Shown one piece after another: positions 1 through 12,654 of a stretch of 64,000 bases of DNA. Position numbers and translations under genes: made by a program. The stretch's first letter is position 1. Each line of letters opens with the position of its first letter. The stretch lies in the NCBI RefSeq assembly GCF_964340395.1, contig NC_135551.1, positions 7,343,063 through 7,407,062 of the forward strand, read 5' to 3'. Origin of the DNA: Glandiceps talaboti. Taxonomy: Eukaryota; Hemichordata; Enteropneusta; Spengelidae. The notes below the pieces were generated by a model. The model searched no databases and had not been told where the DNA came from. It saw only the letters and a list, made by a program, of their open reading frames with translations.

Positions 1-109
1 GCCTGTATTTAAGCTCGTCGTGCTAGTCTTTCACACCATCTCCACAGTGTTCATTAACTGTCAAATGTACGTCTAAATATATTATCAAACCACCACCACC
101 ACCACCACC

Positions 110-171
<62 letters not shown>

Positions 172-732
172 CGTATATTCAAGGGGCCTAAACATCCAAT
201 ATATTTGATGTTTTATTGATGTGTTGTACTCCTTACCTGGTAGTTATCAACTACTTCCGAGATCATACGTCAATCTTTCCAGCTACAGTCATGTACTGGC
301 GTTATATCTTTCATTTTAGTTCAGAAACTTTCTCTGAAAGGAAACTGCAATTAGCAATTCACTAACAGTTAACACTTGTATATTGTACGCCGGTATAACT
401 ACATACAATACAAACCAAGCAGGCCTGAATATTATCATGATATTCTGTGAGGTCCAATTTGAATCCGGAATTACTCAATACGGCAGTTATAAAAGATAGG
501 CTTGCAAATAATTCGAAATACAAATGGTCTATCTAATACGCTAAAACATACATTACAAGATAACAACACATGTTTTCTATTACTAAAGCCAACATGGCTG
601 CTCTGTGAATCACTTTTTTTTACTGAAACAACCAGCATAGTTACAAGTATGGCTATAATTTATATCGTAAAATATACAATCTTGCTTTTATTCTGACATT
701 TATGTTCACATAAGAGGGCTTGTGTGATAAGA
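1..732. repeat. Dispersed repeat, copy 1
   Basis: The first 90 bases and 172-500 match 21,176-21,720 closely, including the junction with an AAC microsatellite. Bases 541-732 match 5,501-5,690 (shared GCCAACATGGCTGCTCTGTG). No protein is evident. Confidence 0.8.
90..172. repeat. Microsatellite (CAC)n(AAC)n
   Basis: About 12 CAC units followed by about 16 AAC units. Confidence 0.97.
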
Positions 733-2600
733 CCAGACAACCTTAAATATTGACCTTGCGTGGGCGAGTTAGTTACACACTAATTTATTATTATTTATCA
801 TTGTGACAACCAAGGTCTATCAGGTTCAAACATTCCGGTTAAAAATGAAACTCGTGGTAAGTCTGATTAATGAAAAATAAAACTACGTGTTTTCACTATG
901 CACGAGAGTGTTTTACCATTCATTTAGTGTACATGTCTATTGTGCTACACGTCACCCATTGGAAGCCGACTGAGATCATAGATCGTTAATATGTAAACAC
1001 ATACCGTCTTGTGTTGTTGACCGACACTGCTTAGGCGACACTAAATGAAATGTCACTGAAATGAACAAAATGCTACATTTTAATTCCCTAATTACTGAAT
1101 TCTAGTCGAACTGAAAATAATCTAACATTTTTGTACCCATTGAACTTACAGTGATCGTGTGAGTATCGAAAAGGGCTACCAAAGAAAACTATACAATCCA
1201 ACAACTCTGTCGGCAAGTCCACGTTTCTTGGATGGGTTTGGGCCGTGGAAGGTCGAGTTCTGGAAAGGTTCAATTTTAAGTGTTCAAGTATTCCAACATA
1301 TATAGTTTGCAAAGTCTCTATGGCTATGATTTGCTTCTCTTAGAAAAAAACACACGAAAGTCAGATTTTCCATGGCTACGTCAGTATCGAACACCACTGT
1401 CCCCTTTTAATAGAGCGTTCCGTTTATTTGTACTCAGACTTCACACTACCTTTTATGACCTTTCCAAATCTTAGCGAAAGTAGACCACAAATTTGTCGTA
1501 GCACTATCCACTTTGACAAATTTTAAGCTACACCAAAGATAGTTGAGTTAAAAAAATCATTTGTCACACATAAATTTATTTAATCAATAGAAAATGCAAT
1601 GACATTTGGTTGGACCTTTCCTTTAAGGTTTTGGCTATGGTTGTATGAAGACACACCTATTGGCAAAACCCTGGCTGTTTGCATGACTTGGTATAGTGAA
1701 TACCACTAGGTGGCGCTGTAGCCCGCTGTTCAATTAATATTGGCACTATATCAAAGTAAATTCACTCAATTAATCCTACACACCTAATTTCAAGATCGCA
1801 CATGAAAGTGAACAGTCTTCGTGTTATCGGGCTAATTTAAACCGACATTAAAACTATCAATGTGAAAAAGTCTTCCACAGATTTCAGAGCTGTTGTAAAG
1901 GTTGGCCATACGATTGGACCCGTCACCAAAATGTTGAAACGGAGCTATTGTATACGTTTTAATAAATATCCCGGAGGAAACCAACTTTGATATTTAAAGT
2001 TTGTATAGTACAGATAAGAAGGGAGCCCTAGCCTTTTGACCTTAACTATAACATTCTTCTACAACTTGTTTGTGAAATGGGTAATCTCAAGTGTTATGGT
2101 TGCGAAAACACATAACTTAAATTTCGACCTCTAGTGAGCGAAGTAGGAAGTTGGGGTAAAAAAACCCTCCTTAAGACTAACAGAGCATTATTTGCAGAAT
2201 AACAGCATACTAACATGAGTTGATCATCTCTTCGTTACCAAGCAACAACCGGCAAAGTCTCGCTTGTTTTTTAGACACCCAACTTCCTTTTCGGCTTAGT
2301 CATGTTGAACCCACAATCAGGTTGGGGTATTCTGTAACAGCCGAAAATTTAAATTACTAATTAACAATTCGATGCGAACAGGTTTTTGAAACAGTTGTGA
2401 GACAATTACAATACAAACACATGAGTAAAAGCATGTTCCACATGTCATTTATTTGGTTGAAACTATAATTATGTAAAAACAAATCTTCACATATACAACT
2501 GGCACAACGGTGCACTATGAACACAAATGTTTGGTTTATAATAACTAATATTTCTCAAATATTCAGTGAAATAAAAAAAAACATGTGAAAATATCACTTT
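733..2600. other. No feature recognised
   Basis: AT-rich non-coding sequence. Only short chance reading frames occur, and I see no repeat or RNA structure that I can name. Confidence 0.5.
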
Positions 2601-3269
2601 TTAGCTCCGCTGTCAGCGAAAGCTGAAAGCGTAGCTTTAGGTATAGGTTGTATAGAGTATAGAGAGTATAGGTGAATCATAGGTGTCCGTCAAATTTTTA
2701 TATTTTCATCATCTTCTCCGAAAGTGACAGTCAGAATTCTTCGATATTTGGTGTGCATGTTCCCTGGGGGGAGGCTATTAAGATTTGTCCATGCCAAGTT
2801 GATCTGTGCCATTTTCAATTTTTTATGATTTTTTTCTTCAAAAAATGACATTTTCATCATCTCCTCAAAAAGTTCTTGTCAGATTGCTTTGATATCTGGT
2901 GTGTTGATGCGCAGGGGGTAGCTTACTCAGATTTGTTAATTTCAAGTCAGCACATCTTGTTTTCTATTTTTTATGATTTTTTCTTGTAATTTAAAGAAAA
3001 AATGAATATGTTAATGAGCATTATGGCCGACACCATATTGGAAATCAGTCCACGAGACTGTAAGTGAACTGCCACTTTTCAAAAGACACTATTGACGTCA
3101 AACAAGCAATGTAATATGTGCTATAGTCATAATTCTACACATTGTGCGCCCAAATGACAAGTGTTTGTTCGAAACAGGGTTGTAAACTTCAAATCCAAAT
3201 TTACATAATCAGCCAGTCCGGTCCGCAACAAACCACATTTGCATACAATCTATCCTCATATGCTCCAGA

Positions 3270-3900
3270 TAGCGACACTTTGAATGGCTGCTCACGGGCC
3301 TTATTTTTTGGTATTTTCAACTTGCCGTAACTTTCACTAGAGTTCCCCATTTTAGATACTGAAAACACCTAAACCTCAACTGATATCTCTTCTTTCGTGC
3401 CAGCAAAATAAATTTTTGGCATTACATTTAGGAATACCGATTTTCCGACGAATTCGGGACGCATACTTGAGGCCCTGAAATTTCAACCCAGTTTTTCGCT
3501 CATAGCATGGAAGTATAACCCTCCATGCCCATAGTTTCCTCAATACGGACCGGAAAGTTTACAAATTTCACAAAAAGGTGGATTTTTATTTTTATGTGTT
3601 TTAAATAACCATGGCAAGTAAATTTAGTAGGATCGTTGTGTAACGGTCCCGACCGTTCAAGAATTTTCGGTAGAAAATGACTGATTTGACCCGGAAGCTG
3701 AAGATGACCTCGTTTGACATCCAGGCGATTTTCCACAGCAACAACACGGAAGTTCTTGGTACTCACTAAAATCACCCACTATAAAAGTTTGATGTTTTCA
3801 GATAAACTGTATCTTGGGATTAATTCCATATTGTTGTGCAATTTGGAGTGACAGTGAACCAGAATGAAGACAACTCGAGTAAGGAAGGCATGCCTTGGCA
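3270..3900. repeat. Dispersed repeat family B, diverged copy
   Basis: Shares order and wording with 6,836-7,545 and 15,416-16,015: a GGCTG..CTCA start, AACTCGCCGTAACTTTCAC-like text, a TTTTTCGC core and a terminal CAACTCG segment. This is the most diverged of three copies. Confidence 0.65.
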
Positions 3901-4159
3901 TGCGGTTGAAGTTATGCAAGAGCAGTCTCACTGCTGACTGTGAATCGACCAAACTTTGTTTATTGGCCGACAGTTTACATGTAAAGTTAAATGACATGAA
4001 CGTGTCTTGCCATTTCCAAAATGCAAATATTTGGCAGGTGAAAATAATTAAAATAATTACAACTTTAATTTGGCTTCAGACTTTGCATTATGTTTTTCGT
4101 ATCTTTCCCCGATTTACACGTAAATCCGAAAATGTTCTCTCTGGTCATGCCAGTGGTTA

Positions 4160-4330
4160 GCCCTACTTACATATGACAGGCGGTGCACAAGTCTATATTG
4201 CTGACTTGACTCTAAACAAATAGTAGGGACAGAATCGAGTCCCGGATTACTCTGTATGCAAGCACGACTCGTCAGTGATCATACCGGGACTGCTTTGAGT
4301 ACGAGCGAGGTGAGGCATGTTGAGGTAATT
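4160..4330. repeat. Dispersed repeat family C, copy 1
   Basis: Matches 49,795-49,965: GGTGCA..GTCTATATT, GAGTCCCGGAT, ACTC.GTATG and GACTCGT..G. Non-coding. Confidence 0.65.
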
Positions 4331-5186
4331 TGTTGAGAATTATAAATATTGCGAAATGTCAAGTACAAGGTTTAAATACAATGGAATGATGAAAAAAAAT
4401 TGGCCGAGTCTGCTGACAGGCACCGGCCACAAGAAACTCCATAAATTAAAATATCAGACGATGTTTTTGTCTACTACAACTAGTACAAGTTGAATGTTGT
4501 TGACTTGGTAAATCTGTTAGAAAATTGAAATTCGAATTGTCTCAAAATTATTTTAGATCCCTAGTTTATTTCATTCATCATTAAAATTTTCCAAGGTTAA
4601 AGCTGTAAGACACTGGAATTATTCATAGCCAACCTCAAAATCCTCTTTTTTGCTTTTTCTTGTGTGCATTTCCCAGACATTATTTTTCTGAGATTTTGTG
4701 TAATTTTTCATAACAGTAGATTTTTTTTATAAATTGGTGACTATGGTATAAAAGTACAATACATTACCAACTTTCTGTGTAAAATGTGTTTTATATTGAG
4801 ACATCATATGAAACCACTAACCACTTTAATACATCGCTAAAACAAAACTGCATAGTGAAGAGCTGAAGAACTGAACCACTTCTACATATTACCAAAATAA
4901 AAAATTAAATTAAAAACAACAGCGGAGCTATTCTGACCGATAGGTCGCTTGTTTATTAATTTGATACTGTTTTATGTATGGAAATGTACACCAGATCATT
5001 TTCTCTCCAGTACTTTATGTCAGAAGTGTGTACGTTATAACTGGGGACCTCTTTTAGACAAAAAAGTCTTGGTCCAAAATACAACCCATTACTCATTAAA
5101 ACTTATCAGAGTGCTGAGGTAATTCGCCTAGTTAACTATGCACACACGCTTGGTAAGAGAAACTTTGTCATAAAACATTAAAAAGT

Positions 5187-5189
<3 letters not shown>

Positions 5190-5252
<63 letters not shown>
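5190..5252. repeat. Microsatellite (CT)n
   Basis: About 31 uninterrupted CT units. Confidence 0.97.
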
Positions 5253-5262
<10 letters not shown>

Positions 5263-5499
5263 ATACACAATTCCCATCTTATAATACACCCCAATAGAAG
5301 TAGGTGTGCTCACTTGTGATTCACATCAAAATGCATGCATATGTAGGAAACATTGTATTCATAGTGATTCAAATGAATTTATATTCATAACCATGTTTTC
5401 CTCTAGCTGTTGAGTGTATTTCTTTTCTTTTTTATCTAACCGTTAACTTGATATGAATAGGGCAACACCCACTTTCCCACCCTTTCCAACCCCACGCTA

Positions 5500-5690
5500 A
5501 AACATACATTATAAGATAACAACACGTTTTCTATGTCTAAAGCCAACATGGCTGCTCTGTGAAACATTTTTTACTGAAACAACCAGCATAGTTACAAGTA
5601 TGGTTATAATTTATATCGTAAAATGTACAATCATGCTGTTATTCTGAGATTTACGATCACACAAGAGGACTTGTGTGATAAGACTGCAAA
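5500..5690. repeat. Dispersed repeat, second copy of 541-732
   Basis: About 190 bp with high identity to 541-732 in the same orientation. Confidence 0.8.
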
Positions 5691-5811
5691 AGATCAATCC
5701 ATGTCAAGTACGGCTGTGGACTTTGAAGTGAACGAATCAGGTCGCTTAACATAATGCCAATTTATAGTTATCATGTTTAGTCTAACAGGCAGGGGGATCC
5801 CAGTACCGTTA

Positions 5812-6832
5812 TTTTGCGGGTCGACAGGCCTTACTGCGGGTCGATCTGCGGGTCAATTTGCGGGTTGTTCAAAACGACAATTATTTGTATAAAATTATCC
5901 AAAACATATTATAAGTAGTTTACAAAAAATAATGACAACTGAATACATATATATGTAAATAATATGTATGAGCACACAAGTATTCAGTCAATGGTGGTCA
6001 TCCTCACTATGATGATGATTAATTTTTTTTAGTATTATTATAGTAATGGCATGGATAGAATACAGTACAGGGAGCTCTGTTGTGACAATAATAGAGACAA
6101 GATTACTGGATGTACTGATTATTCATTATTGACTTTCAAGGTTGTGGCTGTTCCACTATTTCCATCTGTTCCTCAGTGATGTAACTATGGCCTAACTACT
6201 GGTTGTCATCTTACTGTGGTCAGGGTAGTGTGTGGGAGCCATTGTGTAACTAGTCAGACTAATTTAATTGTATAAGATAGATTTCAGCCATAATCTTGAC
6301 TTGATGTTTTTTAATACAACAGGACCACTTCCTGTTATCAGTAAGAGTTGTTTCAGAGATAAGTTGGTCCACTGTCATCTCTGTTACAGTAAATAGTTAA
6401 TGTTATGTAATCATAGTAAGTACATTGTAATAGTGGAATTGAGATATTTTCTGAGGTCAATGCTATGCTAACTATAATCATTGTTTTGTAAAACAGCCAT
6501 CACGTTTAGGGGTGGGGATATAATACACAAAATTGTGTGTGCAATTAGCCCAGCACATAGGTTCTATTAATATAGTGCATGTCGCCTGTGACATGCACAA
6601 TAAGTTACTCCCAGCGGCCAGCCAACAAGTTTCTTTGATTTTGAAAAGTGAGTAAAAATAGCGACCCGCAGCCTGCACAATAGTTACACTCTCTTCCCCA
6701 CAGTAACCCACAGCGGCCTGTAACCAGCACAACAGTTACATTCCCAGGCCCGCAGCGACCCGCAGCAGCCCGCAACCTGAACATAGTGACCCGCAGTGGC
6801 CCGCAGCAGCCCGCAACCTGCACATTAGTTAC
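5812..6832. mobile_element. Foldback-like element with inverted GCGGGTC arrays
   Basis: The left end (5,812-5,870) holds four TGCGGGT copies. The right end (6,658-6,830) holds many GACCCGCAG and GCCCGCAGC copies, which is the same motif inverted. The 800 bp between them are AT-rich and non-coding. Repeated subterminal motifs in opposite orientation are typical of foldback or some non-autonomous DNA elements. Confidence 0.45.
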
Positions 6833-6835
6833 ACT

Positions 6836-7545
6836 CGGGCAGAGGAGGCTGGAAGGGGTGCAGAGCATGATGGGTAAAAACAACTGTGAAAGCTCATTAC
6901 GCATTGAGCCGCCATTAATTGTGTACACTTCGATGTGTGGTACGTTTACAATGGTGGCTGGCTCAGTGCTCACCAGTCGTATTTTGGGGCATGTTCAACT
7001 CGCCGTAACTTTCACAACAATTCATGATTTTGGATACTTTAAAAAGCGAAAATCTCGACTGATATTTCTCCCTCCGTGCTAGAAAAATCGATTTCGGAAT
7101 TATTGATAGGAATACTGTGATTTTTCGGCGATTTCGTGAAGAATACTCGACCCCGCTGAGGTCGGAAATTTCGGCCCGGTTTTTCGCCCAAAATTTACAA
7201 ATTTTGCAAAATAGATGTATTCTTGTGTACTTTTAAATGGCTATTGTTAGAAATAGACAAGGTCTGTTCAAGATTTTCGGTAGAAAGCGGGTGATCCGAC
7301 CCAGACAAGTGATGTGACATGACAGGCGAGCTTCTCACAACTTGCTCAACTACTACAGTCATTGTAATTAAAATCACCGTTCACACCCATTTTCACCATT
7401 GACCCTACACGAAATGGTCTGTTTTCGCACATGTTGAGATATTTTCAAGTTAAATGAAACTTGCCAAATTCGATATCACCCTGCAATCGTGTGTAATAGT
7501 GACACCAGAATAAAGGCAACTCGCGAAAGCAGGTCGTATTTTTGA
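6836..7545. repeat. Dispersed repeat family B, copy 2
   Basis: About 700 bp, very similar to 15,416-16,015 (shared GCAGAGGAGG..GGAAGGGGTG, ATTTCTCCCTCCGTGCTAGA and ACCCCGCTGAGGTCGGAAAT). Short open frames in it are not conserved between copies. Confidence 0.85.
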
Positions 7546-7642
7546 GTGCAGTGTCCCAAGTACAGCGCCTCGACTTTACTCAGTCTACCTCACTAAAACG
7601 TTAGATGTCTACCTCCCAAAATACAAACATTTGCTCAAAACA

Positions 7643-7668
7643 TAATAAATAATAAATAAATAAATGGA

Positions 7669-7719
<51 letters not shown>

Positions 7720-7722
7720 ATA
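7643..7722. repeat. Microsatellite (TAAA)n
   Basis: About 20 tetranucleotide units with one early interruption. Confidence 0.95.
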
Positions 7723-9508
7723 CAACAACAAGACTTCGGCCTTTTTATTATAAAGTTTTCTATTGCCATAAATTGTGCGAGTCTCTCAGTTTCGCATATT
7801 TTAATCGGACATGGTTTTGCTCGTCTGGCAACGCGACAAACATGTGTAGCAAAATGTGCTCAGGCTACGTAAATTGTGGTAACGTATGATGGGGTACTTT
7901 TGATCATGTAAGCATTGCGAAATATTCTATAACTAGCAAGGTAGATGTAATATATGTAATTTTGAGCTGGAATGGCGAGATTTGTAGATATTGACATATA
8001 CCCTTTGATGTTTTGAGTGACTGGCATGAAAGCCATGTGATGAGGAAACTATTCACTACATGGATCCGTAATACGAGTGTTTTCTAAATATATTAAAGCT
8101 CAGACATAAAATGGGCCTTGGAGGTATCAATTGTCTATCATACTTGTAATACATGACGTTGTTGTACATTAATTTTTTAAACAATTAGTTAAGTTGTACG
8201 ATGTAAGCTAAATTATTTCTTTAGCTATCATCAGGGGGTAGGAAAGGGGTTTACGTTAAATTACATTCAGGTCTTTTTCTCACACAAGACAAATTTATAG
8301 AAGTCAACACAGAGATGGTTTAATAGGAAACAAAATGTAAATAACATGAAGAACAGAAGAAAGTCCAGATTTGGCACAGCAAATTGACTAGCGATAGCGA
8401 CGAATCTGAAAATAAACAGAAAAAATGACTTGATAAGAGTGAAAAGGACAAAATTCAAAGGATACAAGAGAAAATGCTGAAAATTAGTGTTACGGATAAC
8501 GATCACTGCACGACACGAGAGTGTCAATAAGCACACCCGGCCAGCAAGTGTAGGACAGCCGTCAACAGCCAAGCCACTTCGCATGTTCTATGCACTATAC
8601 GTTCGCACTTACGCACAATGGGTCGCCATCTTGAAAACATCCAAAATCAACAAAAAGTTATGACAATTTATACACATTATAAAGCGGGGTATTCGGGAGA
8701 TCGCTGCAGAACCACGAAATTCATGACAATAATCAATAGAAAAGTGACAATAGCATACATAGAAACATAATTTTGTGTTAAAACAACTGGGGTGAAAAAA
8801 CCCGGAAATGTAGATATCGATAACATTGACTTGTCGAGTACCAAAGTTTGTGTTCATTTTAGACACACTATAAAAACTGAAAACACGATTACCATGTTGC
8901 ATTACACTCGTAATGGTCGTTCTAAAAAATAGTGATCGTTTGAACGAAAGACTAATGACGCAAATGGTAATAAAACGGATAAAAGCATGAGGTACTCACC
9001 GAGGTCATCAGCGTATGCTCTATCGCGAAACGGTCACATGGGTATTACGTGAGACCCTTCCAGCCTCCTCTGACTCGGGGATCCTTGTCATACACAAAGT
9101 GAAGCCTTTAGTAGGCACCCAGCCAGGCAGTAATCATTCTTTGTATCATCATGTGTATTTGATCTTGTGGCAGATTTTCGACTTGAAGGCACCATGTGTG
9201 TATGAGTGTAGATCAAGCAAGCGAGTCATCTATTTATTTTATTATACATGGTTTTTGAGAGGGGCCGTGTCATTTTAAAACTGACACACAACAAACGTAA
9301 TTCCTTTGTGGGGGGGGGGGGGGGGGGAGTAAGATTTTCGTTTTTGCATGCGTCAAAATCACTACAAGGATATTTAATTTATACTAAAATGGAATCAAAA
9401 GAGGCAATGCTATTTTTCTACTCTTGAAAAAATGACAGTCAGAAACTTTGCCGACATACACGGAGAGAGATGCATGTTGTTCTAAAACAACCGTATGGTC
9501 AAGTAAGC
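7723..9508. other. No gene recognised
   Basis: Non-coding sequence. A G-run of 18 lies at 9,310-9,327. The open frames at 8,267-8,902 (minus) are short and resemble no family I know. Confidence 0.5.
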
Positions 9509-9614
9509 CGTGGTTGGTTATCAGTTGGAAAGTAAACAATTTGCCCCATAAAACTCATTGAGACCATGTGTGGTCATTTTAGTATCAGTTTACCCTTTCG
9601 TCTAGCTGCGACGC
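9509..9614 (+). repeat. Inverted repeat, left arm (partner 14,894-14,997)
   Basis: About 100 bp that is the reverse complement of 14,894-14,997 with only a few mismatches (shared CATAAAACTCATTGAGACCA). The arms lie 5.3 kb apart. Confidence 0.85.
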
Positions 9615-9624
9615 AAACTTCATT

Positions 9625-9662
9625 AGGGGTGGACCATTTGATATCCTGGGGGGGGGGCTTGG
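9625..9662 (+). repeat. Inverted repeat with G-run (partner 11,872-11,915)
   Basis: GACCATTTGATATCC plus a G-run and GCTTGGAAG, found inverted at 11,872-11,915. It resembles the end of a common non-coding element. Confidence 0.6.
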
Positions 9663-9901
9663 AAGATTTCGGGGAAAAAAAGATGCCGAATGGATTTGCT
9701 TGAAAAAAAATCCGGATATGAGTGGGTGATGGAAAAAAAAGATGGACCACTGCTGCTAGAAAAAAGTCTTGGCAGGGAAATGATGCACAGGTTCGAGTAT
9801 ACTGTTCAACCTGCTCGTACCTCGCCAACCAGGACACTTGTCAAATCATGACAAACAGTTTCAAACACATATCAGGGACCAGTCAGTTTCGTTAGCCCGT
9901 G

Positions 9902-9921
9902 GTATATATATATATATATAT
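9902..9921. repeat. Microsatellite (TA)n
   Basis: Ten TA units. Confidence 0.9.
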
Positions 9922-10574
9922 ATTTGTTCTTGTCTCTGTTTCTCTCATAAATGGTTTAAATATTACTTCATGTAAGGGTTCAAACATAACTATACATAAA
10001 ATTATACATATAATACATGTATTACCTAGCTACCACACTAGTTACAGAACATGCCATTTAAGTGTTTGGCTGTTTCACAATCAGTGCTTCACTTATCTTA
10101 CACTTTGGGGCAAAAGTGAACTTGAAGGTTTTGTAATGGTAATCTTCATACTTTTGATTAGTTTAGAAAAGAATTTAATCTAAATTCTTCTAGTCTCTTC
10201 AGTATGAATTTGTCAAATGGGATGATATACTTCCTATTTCAGACACTACATGTAGCGACATCACAACTCAAATTCAAGTTTCTATTGTACACTAGGTATG
10301 ACCTCCTGAAGTGCTCTAACAACATCAGTAACTTTACTATACATGCAATATCATGCCCCTATTCCAATGTTTTATAACATGGAAAACTTATTTTAAAAGT
10401 TATATTTACTTTAACTCTTCGATGGTTGGCAATATATATCTCAGAGGCTATGAATAACCCAAAATTGCCTAGATAGAAAAAAAACCTGCAGATCTGGCGG
10501 GGGGAGTACCCCTTGGACTCCATCACCTCAGAGGCTACTCATTCGTTAAACCAAGAAGATTCACCAAAATTAGT

Positions 10575-11432
10575 AAAAAACTTGAAAACCTTCTTGGGGA
10601 GACCCCTAGGACCCCCCATAAGAGGTAGACATGTCCAAGCCTCAAATCAAAGTTCTTCCCTCCACCTCTTACTGCCAAGATGCTATGAAACTTTATTTCA
10701 AAAATGTTTCAACCATGTGTAGTTGCTTTTTACAATTGTTAGAGCTGTCTTGTAAGCTTGCAAATTATTGTCTGAAAGTGTCTGTTAATAGCCTGAAAAT
10801 GGCTTTAATTAAGAGTAAAAATCCTCCAAGGCTTCTAGAAGACACACCCTAGAACCCCCTCCCCCATAACAGGTAGACATGTTCCAGTTTCAAATCAAAG
10901 TTCTTTCCCCCACCTCTTACTGTCAAGATGCTATAGAACTTTATTTCAAACATGTTTCAACCATGTGTAGTTGCTTTTTACAATTGTTAGAGCTGTCTTG
11001 TAAGCTTGCAAATTATTGTCTGAAAGTGTCTGTTAATAGCCTGAAAATGGCTTTAATTAAGAGTAAAAATCCTCCAAGGCTTCTAGAAGACACACCCTAG
11101 AACCCCCTCCCCCATAACAGGTAGACATATTCCAGTTTCAAATCAAAGTTCTTTCCCCCACCTCTTACTGTCAAGATGCTATAGAACTTTATTTCAAACA
11201 TGTTTCAACCTTATGTAGTCGCTTTTTACATGTCAGAGCTGTGTTGTAAAGCTTGCAAATTATTGTCTGAAAGTGTCTGTGAATAGCCTAAGCATTGCCT
11301 TTAGAAGTAAAAAGACCCCCTAGAAACCCCCCCCCCCCCATTCATACACACTCACACAAGAGGTGGACATATCCCAGTCTCAAAGCTCTTCCCTCTACAG
11401 CTTACTGTCAGATGCTATGAAACTTTATTCAC
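10575..11432 (+). repeat. 248-bp tandem repeat, about 3.4 copies
   Basis: The landmark AGGTAGACAT recurs at 10,623, 10,871 and 11,119, and as AGGTGGACAT at 11,361, giving periods of 248, 248 and 242. The first two units are almost identical; the last is diverged and shortened. A partial unit precedes 10,623. Each unit carries the same 73-codon open frame (TSYCQDA, LELSCKLANYCLKVSVNSLK), but repetition explains its survival better than coding does. Confidence 0.9.
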
Positions 11433-11871
11433 GGGGTCAGTGACTTTTTGTTGGCCCGATGGAAAATAACACTGACACCCCCCCCCCCCAAGCTGGAGAA
11501 ACTGACCGGTCTATCGGAATGTTTGAGCTCATCAATCAAGTTTCCGATTTGTATTTTCAGTGTGTCACCATACCATGGCATAAAAACTGTCAACGATGTT
11601 TATTCAATTGAAGATCAAGTATGTATGAAATATGTAGTTTTCTAAATATAATCTGTGTATGATAGAACAGCATCTTCTTACTCTCTGTATTACCGTGTGC
11701 GGAAAACCAAACAGAAAATTGTGGCAACAAATGTAGGTGTTCAACATTGACGTAGAAAAAAATCCGGATATCTCAAAGAAGCAAAGAAAAAAAATGTTGT
11801 CAGCATAGGCGAAGGAGAGAAAAAATAATTCTCAGGCAAGCAGGTCGGAAAAAAAATAATGACTCCCAACA

Positions 11872-11915
11872 GTCTTCCAAGCCCCCCCCCCCCGGATATC
11901 GAATGGTCTACTCCT
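11872..11915 (-). repeat. Inverted repeat with C-run (partner 9,625-9,662)
   Basis: CTTCCAAG plus a C-run and GGATATCGAATGGTC, the reverse complement of 9,625-9,662 apart from run length. Confidence 0.6.
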
Positions 11916-12654
11916 TACTTACTAGTATCACATCACACATGCACACATACATAGTGTTTTACACAACAAAATAATTCAGTTCATTTCATTTATAGTTACA
12001 TTTTTAAATGATTACAGCTGATTTGACAAAATAAAGAACGAAAATAAATGTTTACATGTGATATATATTGTTAGATTACTAGAATTGGTTACACTAAAAC
12101 TTAGAGGTACACCAGGGTGCACACACTTAGTAGTCGCCTTGTATGAAAATACTAATCCCGTTTATTTTCAATCGTAAGTAATTCTACTTTAAAAATGTGC
12201 ACATTTCATAGGTATAATTTGCAGGTATTATAGACTTCAAACACAAAATTGATGAGCATATATCTCTGAAATGAAAGCAAGACTTACAGTAGTCAAGGAA
12301 AAGAAGAAAACGCCCTGTGCAGTTTAAACTTGTCTATCCATTCAGACAAACCCATTGAATGCTTGTGATAAGATCAACTGTGATAAGATCGTAAATCTGC
12401 AAGTCATATACTGTACACACTTACACAAATGAAGTGAACGTGGAGGCTAACTTTCATTTATGTTCTTAATTTTCTCAAATCAGCTGTAAAGACTAACAAC
12501 TTAAACGTTTGTGTTGTCATTATTTACTAACACTTTACTAGAAAATACTAGTATCAACTTTTAATACTGAAACTTTTACAACTTCAAATTTAATACTGCT
12601 CTGATGTCCAATCAGAAAACAACAAACTTTACATCATTTATTGACAACTCATAC
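11916..12654. other. No feature recognised
   Basis: AT-rich non-coding sequence with no repeat or reading frame that I can support. Confidence 0.5.

Larger units (their letters stand above)
2604..4930. mobile_element. Candidate non-coding element ending in inverted TAGCTCCGCTGT
   Basis: TAGCTCCGCTGT at 2,604-2,615 and its reverse complement at 4,919-4,930 bracket 2.3 kb with no coding capacity. The segment contains two related internal stretches, 2,700-2,800 and 2,850-2,960, that share the TTTTCATCATC and TGATATCTGGTGTG type of sequence. A dispersed repeat also present elsewhere lies at 3,270-3,900. The 12-bp ends are short, so this is tentative. Confidence 0.35.

Noticed and set aside
10631-11100. 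Two identical 73-codon frames as a duplicated small gene
   Set aside because: They are the same part of a 248-bp tandem repeat unit; repetition explains their identity.
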